NCBI GenBank assembly: GCA_028277885.1
Contig: JANQFK010000052.1
Span: 1 to 54,766 of the forward strand
Direction of reading: 5' to 3'
DNA from: Myxococcota bacterium
GTDB lineage: Bacteria; Myxococcota_A; UBA9160; UBA6930
Length of the DNA: 54,766 nt
Part shown: positions 44,064 through 52,434 of the stretch, piece by piece
Layout: every line of letters begins with the position of its first letter
Position numbering within the stretch: the stretch's first letter is position 1
The notes under the pieces: model-generated
The model's database searches: none
Told to the model about the DNA's origin: nothing
Seen by the model: only the letters and a program-made list of their open reading frames with translations
Translations under genes and position numbers: made by a program

Positions 44064-44079
44064 TGTGAACTGGTTCACA
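44064..44079. promoter_or_regulatory. CRP-consensus palindrome (TGTGA-N6-TCACA), copy 2
   Basis: TGTGAACTGGTTCACA differs from the copy at 35297 by one base. It lies in the divergent region between the two-helix protein and the glutathione transferase gene, 72 bases before the latter's start. Confidence 0.7.
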
Positions 44080-44151
44080 TCAAGTAGCTCCGAGAAATCT
44101 GAGAGTCACTAGTGAAATGGGGCCCGGGGGAGACCGAGGCCTGGAGGGAAC

Positions 44152-45141
44152 ATGACCTACCGCATCTTCGGCTCCGAGCTCTCGCCCTTCTCGGTGAAGG
44201 TCCGCTCCTACTTCCGCTACAAGGGCCTCCCCCACGAGTGGATCCCGCGCAGCGCCGCCACCATGGACGAGTTCCGCAAGCACGCAAAGCTCCCGCTGAT
44301 TCCGCTGGTGCTGACGCCCGAGGGCGAGGCCCTCCAGGACTCCACGCCCATCATCGAGAAGCTGGAGGCCCGCCACCCCGAGCCCCGCCTCGACCCCGCG
44401 GACCCCGTGCTCGCCTTCCTCTCGGCTCTCCTCGAGGAGTACTCCGACGAGTGGGGCAACAAGCCCATGTTCCACTACCGCTGGTCCCGCGAGGTGGACG
44501 AGATCTCCACGGCCGAGCGCATCGCCGCCGAGAACCTCCCCGACGCCCCCGACGAGCAGCGCGCCGGCGTCGTCCAGATGATCCGCGGCCGCATGCCCGG
44601 CCGCCTCTCCTTCGTGGGCTCCTCACCCGAGACCGCCGCCGCCATCGAGGCCAGCTTCGTGCGCGAGATCGAGCTCCTGGAGGCGCACCTCGCCGAGCGC
44701 CCCTTCGTGATGGGCGCCCGCCCGTGCCTCGCGGACCTGGGACTCTTCTGCCAGCTCTACGAGAGCAGCACCGACCCGACCCCGGGCGCGATCCTGCGCG
44801 AGCGCGCGCCTCGGGTGTGCGGTTGGATCGAGCGGATGCTGACGCCGAAGGCCGAGGGAGACTTCGAGGAGTGGGATGCTCTCGCGCCGACGCTCGCACC
44901 GCTGCTGCGTAGCGAGGTGGGGGAGCTGTTCCTGCCCTGGTCCGATGCCAACGCCAAGGCGATCGCGGCTGGCGAGGAGAGCTTCGAGGTGGAGCTCAAG
45001 GGCGAGACGTTCCGCCAGGGCGTCCAGAAGTACCACGCGAAGTCCCTCGGCGTGATCCGGGTGAAGCGCGCTGCGGCCTCCGACCGCAGCCGGCTCGATG
45101 CGGTCCTCGAGGAGACGGGCTGCGCGGGCTACCTGGCCTAG
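44152..45141 (+). CDS. glutathione S-transferase family protein
   Basis: A 329-residue protein. Residues 1-80 are the thioredoxin-like GST N-domain (SPFSVKVRSYFRYKGL near 10, with the Ser in the active-site position, then LPLIPLVLTPEGEALQDSTPIIEKLE). Residues 90-250 are the helical C-domain. The last 70 residues are an extension beyond the usual length, ending GCAGYLA. GGAGG precedes the ATG. It may be controlled by the CRP-like site upstream. Its stop overlaps the stop of the convergent lipoprotein gene. Confidence 0.85.
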   Translation: MTYRIFGSELSPFSVKVRSYFRYKGLPHEWIPRSAATMDEFRKHAKLPLIPLVLTPEGEALQDSTPIIEKLEARHPEPRLDPADPVLAFLSALLEEYSDEWGNKPMFHYRWSREVDEISTAERIAAENLPDAPDEQRAGVVQMIRGRMPGRLSFVGSSPETAAAIEASFVREIELLEAHLAERPFVMGARPCLADLGLFCQLYESSTDPTPGAILRERAPRVCGWIERMLTPKAEGDFEEWDALAPTLAPLLRSEVGELFLPWSDANAKAIAAGEESFEVELKGETFRQGVQKYHAKSLGVIRVKRAAASDRSRLDAVLEETGCAGYLA

Positions 45142-45530
45142 GGAGCGGGGCAGCTTCCCTCTCGCCGGTAGGCCCCGACGATCTTCTGCGCCTCGTCGAA
45201 GAAGACATAGTCGCAGTAGCGCCTGACGGTGGCGGAGTAGCCTTGGCCGACCCTCACGCGGACCCGGTATGCGTCGTAGCCCGCCGCGGTCGAGAGATTG
45301 AAACCCAGGGCGGCGGCGGCCTCTGCATCGAGTGCGAGCTGCCCGGCCCGCGGATCTCTCAGGCGGGTGAATGCGAGCTCGATTTGCTGGCGGTCCATAC
45401 GCCCGGCGGCCGTGGCGCGATCGGCGCCGGGCTCGTAGAGGCGTGCCAGCCGCTCCGCGGGGGATGTGGATACACAGCCCATCAGAAACGAGAGCGCCAA
45501 CAGCGAGACCCGGAGATGGAGATCCGCCAC
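45138..45530 (-). CDS. small lipoprotein of unknown function
   Basis: A 130-residue protein starting at a GTG (45530 or 45533). The signal LRVSLLALSFLMGC ends in a lipobox-like LMGC near residue 20. The mature part (residues 21-130) has two further Cys near the C-terminus (RRYCDYVFF and GSCPAP) and no recognisable domain. The reading frame extends further upstream, but those residues overlap DNA unlike the rest and lack a start signal. Confidence 0.6.
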   Translation of the reverse strand: MADLHLRVSLLALSFLMGCVSTSPAERLARLYEPGADRATAAGRMDRQQIELAFTRLRDPRAGQLALDAEAAAALGFNLSTAAGYDAYRVRVRVGQGYSATVRRYCDYVFFDEAQKIVGAYRREGSCPAP

Positions 45531-45567
45531 CACGAGGCCCGCCTGAACCCCGGGGATACTGCTGCGT

Positions 45568-46632
45568 TTACAGACCAGCTGACTTGCACCCAAAGACAAA
45601 CTCTTCAAACGCTTCAGTCCGAGCGACCCGACGAGTCCGATCAGAGGCAGCAGCAACATTGCGCGCGTACTTGACGGCAAGGGTGTTCGCGCTGCCCGAT
45701 TCCGCATCGTCGAGTTTCAGTACTGCATCGACTTCACTGCCAAGCTGCTCGATCCGCGAACCAATCTCCTTCCGCGCGTCCGCAGGCAGAGGGAAATCGT
45801 CAACTCGATCGATCAGCGAAAGAAACAAGGTGTAGAAATCTGACTTCTTTCTCCACCGCGTCTTGGGAAGCGAAGGCAAGAGCTGAGAGATTTCCCCTGT
45901 CGTTCGAGAGAACTTGTGCGCGACTTCGTCTCGCCTCTCAAACTCTTCTTCGTACAGCTGGTAGTAGTGATCGAGCTTGTCCTTCTTGTTCTGCGAACCG
46001 TGCAGGAACGCGATCATGAGCTCGCTAATGAACTCATGATCTAACATCCGACGGTGATCATTCGACGAAAAGACCCCAGACTCTGCCCAGAACGGATCCT
46101 CGTCCGCCATCGACTGAGTTAGCGATATGAATGGGCCCCAGTAGGTCGCGTTTCTGAGTTCTTGCTGATTGAGCGCCACAACGTTTCGATTCAGTCGAGC
46201 AAAGATCTTGCGTAGCTCCTCCTCGGGCATAGCGGGCAGCACTCGTACTACGAACTTGTAGCCGTAGATCGCCTGCTTCTCGCTTGGTTCAAGATCGTCG
46301 AAGTGCAACTCTCGCCATCGCGCTGCAACCTCTTCGCCTTCGAGTGCGTACTCTCCAAATGCGTAGTCGAGGCATGCGCGCACTCTTTGCTGGCCGTCCA
46401 CCACAAGATTCTGCTCTTCGCCTTCGTCGCTAACGGCATCCTGCATGTAGAGCTCTGGGACTGGCAAACCCTGCAGAATTGTGTCGATGAGATAGGACTT
46501 CTGAGCGTTTGTCCAAACGGGATTTCTTTGGAACGGAGCAGCGAGCTCAAGCTCGCCGTTCTTGTGAGCCTTCTTGAACCAGTTCACCGTTCGATGAGTG
46601 GTGTGCAGATAGCTTTCGGCTTGCTTCGTCAC
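45568..46632 (-). CDS. DUF262 (GmrSD/ParB-like) protein, probable defence component
   Basis: A 354-residue protein with the DUF262 domain: FQRNPVWTNAQKSYLIDTIL near residue 34, LVVDGQQRVRACLDY near 76 with the DGQQR nucleotide-binding motif of the ParB/Srx fold, then FARLNRNVVALNQQELRNA near 143. DUF262 proteins occur in GmrSD and SspE-type systems that attack modified or foreign DNA. The HNH nuclease half (DUF1524) of those is absent here. The GTG start follows the nucleotidyltransferase stop directly, with GGAAGAG upstream, so the two are one operon. Its GC content is lower than the flanks. Confidence 0.82.
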   Translation of the reverse strand: MTKQAESYLHTTHRTVNWFKKAHKNGELELAAPFQRNPVWTNAQKSYLIDTILQGLPVPELYMQDAVSDEGEEQNLVVDGQQRVRACLDYAFGEYALEGEEVAARWRELHFDDLEPSEKQAIYGYKFVVRVLPAMPEEELRKIFARLNRNVVALNQQELRNATYWGPFISLTQSMADEDPFWAESGVFSSNDHRRMLDHEFISELMIAFLHGSQNKKDKLDHYYQLYEEEFERRDEVAHKFSRTTGEISQLLPSLPKTRWRKKSDFYTLFLSLIDRVDDFPLPADARKEIGSRIEQLGSEVDAVLKLDDAESGSANTLAVKYARNVAAASDRTRRVARTEAFEEFVFGCKSAGL

Positions 46633-47259
46633 CTACTCTTCCTCCGTGGAGATCGGCTCGACCTCCTCGTCGTCTTCAGCGAGAGACGTCCTAAGAGCCT
46701 CAATGCCGCTTGCTTGATAACCGCGCAGAGAATCAAAGTCACGGTAGATGCGCAGATTGACTTCTCGCCCGACGGTCGGCTCTACAGATCGCATGTTGTC
46801 CAATGCAGCCTGCCAAGACTTCGCGAAAGGGAGGAGCGCGAGGATGCGATCTGTGGCGATGGCGCCCTCGAACACATAGTTTTGCTTGTGTGATCGAAGT
46901 GCTCTCTTCGTCTTCCTGGGGAGCGAGAGCCACTCAGGCGGGCTGCGCCGAAGGCAGCGCCACGCAACGTCGAAGTGGTGCGCGCTTATCACGGCCACGT
47001 CAATATCAGAGCCTTCGTTGAACTCTCTGAAGCTTTTTGCTGGGTTCAGGCTGAAGCCGACTGCGCCGCTGCCTGTCAAAAGGACTTCGTACGGATCTAC
47101 TTCGAGGAGTCTCGAGAACTCTGTCTTCCAGCGAATCCAGAGGGAACTATCGCCTCGGAAGACGTGGGGAACCGGCTCGAATAGATGCACCGAGACGAAG
47201 TCCTTTGGGGAGAGACTGAGGAGGGTATCCTGCAACTCGGGAGCACCGGAGAAACCCAT
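46633..47259 (-). CDS. polymerase-beta-type nucleotidyltransferase-like protein
   Basis: A 208-residue protein. LLTGSGAVGFSLNPAK near residue 61 and, shortly after, EGSDIDVAVIS give the GS...DxD pattern of polymerase-beta-fold nucleotidyltransferases. A helical region with REVNLRIYRDFDSLRGYQ follows. The group includes MNT antitoxins, CD-NTases of CBASS and other defence enzymes; it is too short for a typical CD-NTase. An ATG at 47259 with AAGGA upstream is preferred over a longer open frame. It is cotranscribed with the DUF262 gene. Confidence 0.75.
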   Translation of the reverse strand: MGFSGAPELQDTLLSLSPKDFVSVHLFEPVPHVFRGDSSLWIRWKTEFSRLLEVDPYEVLLTGSGAVGFSLNPAKSFREFNEGSDIDVAVISAHHFDVAWRCLRRSPPEWLSLPRKTKRALRSHKQNYVFEGAIATDRILALLPFAKSWQAALDNMRSVEPTVGREVNLRIYRDFDSLRGYQASGIEALRTSLAEDDEEVEPISTEEE

Positions 47260-47434
47260 TGGCGATGTCCTTGGGATGCGGGCAGTCGGCACCTGGCCTC
47301 GCAACTGATGGCTCTCTTGCTCTTTGCGTCCCCGACTGTCGAGTCTGTGCACGGGCGCCCAAGAGCATCGGACGTTGTACCCAAGCCTACCGTGGTCGAG
47401 CCTTACCCCGGGTGCGATCCGGCAGCCCCTTGAT

Positions 47435-48124
47435 CTAGAGCCCTGCTTGCCTTCGCAGCATCTCCAAAAGGATTGGAATCGCTACTCGTTCATAGACTGA
47501 CTTCCCGAGCTGCCTCAACGCCTCCAGAGGGCCGGAAAGCACAGGCCATCGTTGTTCACCCTTCGCTTCAGCTTCTAGCTCTTGAGCCGCCGTGCGCGCT
47601 CGCTGAAGGTCGAGTTCTGAGAGGCCAATATCACCGAGTCCGACCAGCACCTGCTCAAGGCTGACCGAGGTGGTCTGGGAGAGGATGTTATTGACGTGGA
47701 CCACGACAGCAGGTGGCTTCGGAGACGGAGGGCTTCCTGCCGCGGCGCTAGGTACCTGGCCAGCGAGTTCGAGTTCCTCTATCGCATCTCGCAGGATCTG
47801 CTCAGCAAGGCTCAGGTCGTGTTCGAATTGATCTTGATCCTCGCGGGTCCAGAAGCGCTGCCCTCCCAGTGAGATTCGCATATCCCAGAAGGAAAGGCGC
47901 TTGAATCGCTCTGAGTAGTCGTGCTCCTCTCCAAACAAGACCTTCAGGGTCTGTCCCGCTCTGTCTTTCCAGTTCTCGAAGGACGGTGAATGGGCATCGT
48001 CGCCGTTTCCACGAATCCCTTCGATCTTCGAGAGCGCATCGCAGAGTCGCTTCGCGTGGAGGGCACTCCTAGCGTCCATCGGAGAGAACATAGCATCAAG
48101 AGATGCCTGCAGCCTTCGTCTCAC
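47435..48124 (-). CDS. unknown protein of the DUF262/nucleotidyltransferase island
   Basis: A protein of up to 229 residues in lower-GC DNA, upstream of and in the same direction as the nucleotidyltransferase gene (175-base gap). An N-terminal segment SFENWKDRAGQTLKVLFGEEHDYSERF (near residues 48-75) resembles a region I associate with sensor or AbiTii/TIR-type defence proteins. A Pro-rich linker (near 130) precedes a helical C-terminus. The start is unclear: GTG 48124, or in-frame ATG codons 12 and 16 residues later. Confidence 0.55.
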   Translation of the reverse strand: MRRRLQASLDAMFSPMDARSALHAKRLCDALSKIEGIRGNGDDAHSPSFENWKDRAGQTLKVLFGEEHDYSERFKRLSFWDMRISLGGQRFWTREDQDQFEHDLSLAEQILRDAIEELELAGQVPSAAAGSPPSPKPPAVVVHVNNILSQTTSVSLEQVLVGLGDIGLSELDLQRARTAAQELEAEAKGEQRWPVLSGPLEALRQLGKSVYERVAIPILLEMLRRQAGL

Positions 48125-48241
48125 CGCGTGAAATGAGGAACTCGGATCCTGTCGTCCCCTTGATGCGCGATGACTGAAGGGCGGTGTCTTTGAAGGTGCA
48201 TAGTCGCGCTCCTGTCCCCCATGAAGTTCGCAGCGTCAGAA

Positions 48242-49327
48242 TCACTGACTAGCCAGCCCCGCCACCGCCGATCCCTCCGCCAGCTCCAACGCCCTCTCCG
48301 CCAACGGCACGCTCGCCCGGGTCAGCCCCTCGAACTTCTCCCCCACCGTCTGCCCCATCTCGTGTCGGGCGTAGATGCCCTCGCTGATCACCGCGAGCTT
48401 CGTGAAGGCGAGCACGACGTAGAAGTCGAGGCTCTCCACCGAGCGGCCGGTGCGCTCCGCGTAGGCGGCGCGCAGCTCGGCGCGGGTGGGGAAGCCGGGG
48501 GCGGTGGTGACGTCGCGGAAGGAGCCGACGCCCGCGACCTTCGGGTCGCCGGGCTCGCCCCAGGACATGAGCAGGTAGCCGAGGTCGGCGAGGGGGTCGC
48601 CGAGGGTCGCCATCTCCCAGTCGAAGACGGCGACCACCCGGCCCGGGTCGGCGGGGTCGAGGGAGAGGTTGCCGAGGCGGTAGTCGCCGTGGACGATCGT
48701 GGCGGGGGGCGATTCGGGGAGTGCTGCGGCGAGGCGGCGCATCAGCTCGTCGATGGCCGGCAGCGGCTCGACGCGGGAGCGCTCCCACTGCTGGGTCCAG
48801 CGGCGGACCTGGCGGGCGAGGTAGCCCTCCGGGCGGCCGAAGCCCTCGAGGCCCGCGGCCTTCCAGTCCACGGCGTGGAGGCGGGCGAGGACGTCCACCA
48901 CGCCGAGGCCGATCCGGCGGCGCTCCTCGGGGGTGGTGGCGATGCCGTCGGGGAGGTGGTCCTCGATCACCACGCCGCGGCGCTCCTCCATCACGTAGAA
49001 CGGCATGCCGTTCACGGCGGCGTCCTCGCACAGGGCGAGGGGGCGGGGGACGGGGACGTCGGTGTCGGCGAGGGCCGAGAGGATGCGGTGCTCGCGCGCC
49101 ATGTCGTGGGCGGTGGGGAGCACGTGGCCCAGCGGCGGGCGGCGCAGCACGGCGCTCGTGCCGGTGGCGGGGCTCGTCACGCGGTAGGTGAGGTTCGAGC
49201 GGCCCTCGCCGATCAGCTCGAAGCGCAGGGGCGGCTCGAGGGCGGGGACGTGCTCGGCGAGGAACTTGGTGACGGGCTCGGGCTCGATGCCGGGCGGGAT
49301 CTCTTGGACGGGGGGCGCTTCGGGCAC
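48242..49327 (-). CDS. phosphotransferase-family protein (aminoglycoside phosphotransferase fold)
   Basis: A 361-residue kinase-fold protein with ATIVHGDYRLGNLSLDP (catalytic Asp and Asn, near residue 220) and VVAVFDWEMATLGDPLADLGYL (metal-binding Asp, near 243). This is the group often annotated as acyl-CoA dehydrogenase-associated phosphotransferases, probably small-molecule kinases in lipid or xenobiotic breakdown. The GTG at 49327 is preceded within 8 bases by TATACT, a good -10, so the mRNA may be leaderless or the start may lie further down. Confidence 0.85.
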   Translation of the reverse strand: MPEAPPVQEIPPGIEPEPVTKFLAEHVPALEPPLRFELIGEGRSNLTYRVTSPATGTSAVLRRPPLGHVLPTAHDMAREHRILSALADTDVPVPRPLALCEDAAVNGMPFYVMEERRGVVIEDHLPDGIATTPEERRRIGLGVVDVLARLHAVDWKAAGLEGFGRPEGYLARQVRRWTQQWERSRVEPLPAIDELMRRLAAALPESPPATIVHGDYRLGNLSLDPADPGRVVAVFDWEMATLGDPLADLGYLLMSWGEPGDPKVAGVGSFRDVTTAPGFPTRAELRAAYAERTGRSVESLDFYVVLAFTKLAVISEGIYARHEMGQTVGEKFEGLTRASVPLAERALELAEGSAVAGLASQ

Positions 49328-49382
49328 GGGCGGCAGTATACCGCCGCGCGGGTGCGCCTCGTGGCTCGGTGGGCGGGCCTGG

Positions 49383-50663
49383 CTACCTGGCGCGCAGCGG
49401 GGTGGGCTTGCCGAAGAGCCAGCCCTGGCCGAAGGGGATGCCCATCTCGCCCAGGGTCTCGAGCTCCTCGAGGCGATCGAGGCCCTCGGCGATGATGCGG
49501 GCGCCGGTGTCCTCGGCCACGGCGTGGAGCGCACGCAGCAGGGTGCGGCGGGCGGGGTCCTTGTCGATGTCGCGCACGAAGGCGCGGTCCACCTTGATGA
49601 ACTCGGGGGCCAGCTCCATCACGGCCTCGAGGCTCGCGTAGCCGGCGCCGGTGTCGTCGAGCGCGAACTGGAAGCCGAGCTTGCCGTACTCGTCGCGCAC
49701 CTCGCGGAAGGCGTCGAAGCTCGAGATCGACTCCTGCTCCGAGATCTCGAAGACGAGGTCGCTGGGCTGGAGCTGGCTGCGCTCGAGCGTGCGGATCAGC
49801 GCCTCGGGCTTGAAGCTCGGGTCGTGGATCGTGGTGGGGCGCACGTTCAGGAAGAGCTTGGTGCCGGCGGGCAGGCCTTCGGCGCCGAGCAGGCCCGAGC
49901 GGCGGCACAGGCAGTCGAGCTCGAAGACCAGGCCCTCGCGCAGCGCGGTCTCGAAGAGCACCAGCGGCGAGTGGAAGTCGGTGCCCTCGGGGCCGCGGGC
50001 CAGGGCCTCGTAGCCGAAGACGGTCTTGGTGGCCACATCGACGATGGGCTCGTAGACCGAGGTGACCTTGCCCGCCATCACCAGGCCGACGAACTCCTTG
50101 CGGCGGCGGCGGCCCTCGACCTGGGCGGCCAGGCGCGCGTCGCGGGCGGCCTCGGCGAAGGTCTCCTGGATCTGGGTGGCGGCGCCGAGGTGCGGGTTGC
50201 GCAGCGCGGCCGCGTAGCCGGTGCCGAAGATCGGGGCCTTGCGGAAGTACGGGTAGACGACGCGCTGGCCGCCCTGCTCGAGGGCCTGGTCGAGCGCCGC
50301 CATGAAGCTCGGCAGCTCGCTGCGGTAGAAGTCGCCGTCGCCGCACTGGCGGAACAGGTGGATCAGCACCTCGTGCTGGCCGGTGTCGCCGAGGGTCACC
50401 AGCTCGTCGCCCACCAGGCGCTCCCGGGCGAGGTTCCCGGCCAGGGCGCCGAGGGCCGCCATGGAGCTGCGGTAGGCGTCGTAGCCGAAGTCGCGCTCGA
50501 TGTCGGCCAGCGCCCGGGCGTCGATCACCACCATGCCGAGCGCGCCGAAGCGGTCGAAGCGCTCCGAGACCTCGGGCAGGGCCTCGCCCAGGCGCGGCAG
50601 CGCGCGGCCGGCGGCGGCGGGATGGGGCTCGGCCCCGGGGTCGGGCGAAGGGTGCGGATCCAC
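49383..50663 (-). CDS. EAL-domain cyclic-di-GMP phosphodiesterase
   Basis: A 426-residue cytoplasmic protein. Residues 1-160 look like a degenerate GGDEF-type module without the GGDEF motif. Residues 190-426 form an EAL domain with most catalytic residues: the EAL signature in GYEALARG (near 220), LNVRPTT, FEISEQ, ALDDTGAGYASL, FIKVDRAFV, AEGLD and GQGWLFG. It is therefore likely active in breaking down cyclic-di-GMP. A PilZ protein, a reader of the same messenger, lies 2 kb away. Confidence 0.88.
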   Translation of the reverse strand: MDPHPSPDPGAEPHPAAAGRALPRLGEALPEVSERFDRFGALGMVVIDARALADIERDFGYDAYRSSMAALGALAGNLARERLVGDELVTLGDTGQHEVLIHLFRQCGDGDFYRSELPSFMAALDQALEQGGQRVVYPYFRKAPIFGTGYAAALRNPHLGAATQIQETFAEAARDARLAAQVEGRRRRKEFVGLVMAGKVTSVYEPIVDVATKTVFGYEALARGPEGTDFHSPLVLFETALREGLVFELDCLCRRSGLLGAEGLPAGTKLFLNVRPTTIHDPSFKPEALIRTLERSQLQPSDLVFEISEQESISSFDAFREVRDEYGKLGFQFALDDTGAGYASLEAVMELAPEFIKVDRAFVRDIDKDPARRTLLRALHAVAEDTGARIIAEGLDRLEELETLGEMGIPFGQGWLFGKPTPLRAR

Positions 50664-50753
50664 GGGGGTGCAATCGGCAGGCGGGGCGGCTCGATTGAGC
50701 CCGCGATCGGGGGGCGTTGGGGGCGTGGTGGCGGGCCGGGCCGCCGCGGGGCC

Positions 50754-51326
50754 TCAGCCGTCGGAGCCGTCGGCGAGGGCCGGGAGGAGCTTGCCGTCGA
50801 GGAGCAGACAGACCCAGCCGGTGAGCCGCTCGTCGCCGCGGGTGAAGCGCAGCTCGCAGGAGATCACCATCACGTCCTGGGGGGCGTGGGTGCCCACCAG
50901 CACCGCGGGGAGCGAGTCCTCCACCAGGGCGGGCCGGCCGCAGGCGACGTCGTGGAGCGAGACGCAGGCCACGGACTCGCCCACCGCCGCGCCGGCGTGG
51001 ACGAAGGCGTCGATCTGGGCGTGGGCGTCGCCCGGCTTCCAGGCCCGGCTGCGCGGCGCGGCGCCCTGGATGAGCCGCAGGGCGGGCTTGGGCTCGAGCG
51101 CCACCACCACGCTGCCGCAGCAGGGGCCGACCAGGCCGCGCACCACGGCGGCCACCATCTCGGACTCGGGGCAGACGGCCTTCTGGGGGAAGTCCGCGAG
51201 CGGGCACAGCGCGAGGTCGCCGGGCTCGACCTTCCAGGCGAGCCCCTGGGCCGCCAGTGCGGTGCTGGCCGCGGCGGCGCCGGCCTCGAGGACCGCGCGC
51301 AGGCCGTCGGGCGAGATGGCGAGCAA
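50754..51326 (-). CDS. CheC/CheX-like protein, degenerate
   Basis: A 190-residue soluble protein whose fold pattern fits CheC-type phosphatases: an N-terminal helix with LRAVLEAGAAAASTAL, a core strand-helix GSVVVALEPKPALRLI, a second helix AFVHAGAAVGESVA, and final strands DVMVISCELRF and GWVCLLLDGKLLPAL. The usual (D/E)xxN catalytic pairs are missing, so phosphatase activity is doubtful. It starts with TTG at 51326 after GGGAG. It lies next to the EAL gene, which suggests a signalling role. Confidence 0.5.
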   Translation of the reverse strand: MLAISPDGLRAVLEAGAAAASTALAAQGLAWKVEPGDLALCPLADFPQKAVCPESEMVAAVVRGLVGPCCGSVVVALEPKPALRLIQGAAPRSRAWKPGDAHAQIDAFVHAGAAVGESVACVSLHDVACGRPALVEDSLPAVLVGTHAPQDVMVISCELRFTRGDERLTGWVCLLLDGKLLPALADGSDG

Positions 51327-51533
51327 GTACGTACTCCCGCGTTGGCGCCGGGGGGGCGCGTGAGCAGGAGGATCATCGGCCGATCCGCCCCGAAACCGTA
51401 GCCCCGGGCCCTCAGCCCCGGGCGGAGCCGGGGTGCGGCAGGCCGGGTGCGGGCGCGGACGGAGCGGCGGCCGGGACGGGCGGCAGGCCGGACGCCGGGT
51501 CGGACGCGCTCGCCGGGCCGGGGCCCGGGCGGC

Positions 51534-52271
51534 CTAGAGCTTCTCCGGGGCCTCGAAGCGGGCCATCATGCGGCCCATGCAGACGCTGAAGAGCGCCGCC
51601 CGGGGCAGGCCCAGCGCGCGCAGCTCGCCCGCGATGGGGTGGTCGCCCAGCTCGATCCGGGTGCCGCCGCGCTGGAACCCCATGCCCTCGGCCCGGGAGA
51701 CGAAGCGGGTGGCGTGGAGCGCGCCCTCGCGCACCGTGTAGGTGCGCAGCTCCTGCTCGGGCATCGTGCGGCCGCCGCCGAAGGGCCCGTCGAAGCTCAG
51801 GACGTGGCGCCCCTCCTTCTCCCAGCGGCAGCGCAGGCGGCCGTCGGCGACCTGGAGGTCGATGTCGTCCACGCTCTTGGGGAAGCCCCAGATCGTGCAG
51901 CCCGCCTCGCAGGTGAACTCCTGGTTCACCGGCAGGTGAAGGATGCAGGTGGGGAGCCGGCCGCGCAGCAGGTCCAGCATGGGTCCCAGATACGGGACGC
52001 CGCGGCCCCCGCGCCGCTCGCGCACGAAGAGCGCCAGGGAGATCTCGTCGTAGTCGCCGAGGTCGTTGTCGCGGTAGTCGATGCAGGCCACGGAGAAGAG
52101 CGCCCGGCCCGGCCAGACCTCCACCACGTCGAGCTCGAGGGAGGGCAGCAGGCGGCGGGCGGCGCCGGCGTCCACCAGGAAGCTCGCCGTCGCCGAGGCG
52201 GCGTCGCGCACGTGGCAGGGCAGCGTGACGGTGCGGTCCTGGATCCGGTAGCTGGGGGCTTCGGCGGTCAT
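51534..52271 (-). CDS. acetoacetate decarboxylase-family protein
   Basis: A 245-residue protein of the acetoacetate decarboxylase fold. The conserved block CEAGCTIWGFPKSVDDID (near residue 118) carries the Trp-Gly-Phe-Pro-Lys segment. SFDGPFGGG and a C-terminal GRMMARFEAP are also present. The family includes true decarboxylases and aldolase-dehydratases in natural-product and catabolic pathways. Its relation to the adjoining genes is not clear. ATG start at 52271. Confidence 0.8.
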   Translation of the reverse strand: MTAEAPSYRIQDRTVTLPCHVRDAASATASFLVDAGAARRLLPSLELDVVEVWPGRALFSVACIDYRDNDLGDYDEISLALFVRERRGGRGVPYLGPMLDLLRGRLPTCILHLPVNQEFTCEAGCTIWGFPKSVDDIDLQVADGRLRCRWEKEGRHVLSFDGPFGGGRTMPEQELRTYTVREGALHATRFVSRAEGMGFQRGGTRIELGDHPIAGELRALGLPRAALFSVCMGRMMARFEAPEKL

Positions 52272-52434
52272 GGGCGGGCCCTCTCGCGCGCCGGCAACGC
52301 ACCGGCAACGGTCGCTCCATTCGCGGTGTGCGGAGTATGCCACAGGCCTCCCCCGGTGAGCCGGGTCACTCGGGTTTTCTCGTCGGATTGCCGATGCGAA
52401 CACCGGGTCGCCGAGGACGGCCCGAGGAGAGCCG

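Noticed and set aside
48721..49191. Plus-strand Gly/Arg-rich open frames opposite the phosphotransferase gene
   Set aside because: They are the antisense of a well-matched kinase-fold protein and have no recognisable features.
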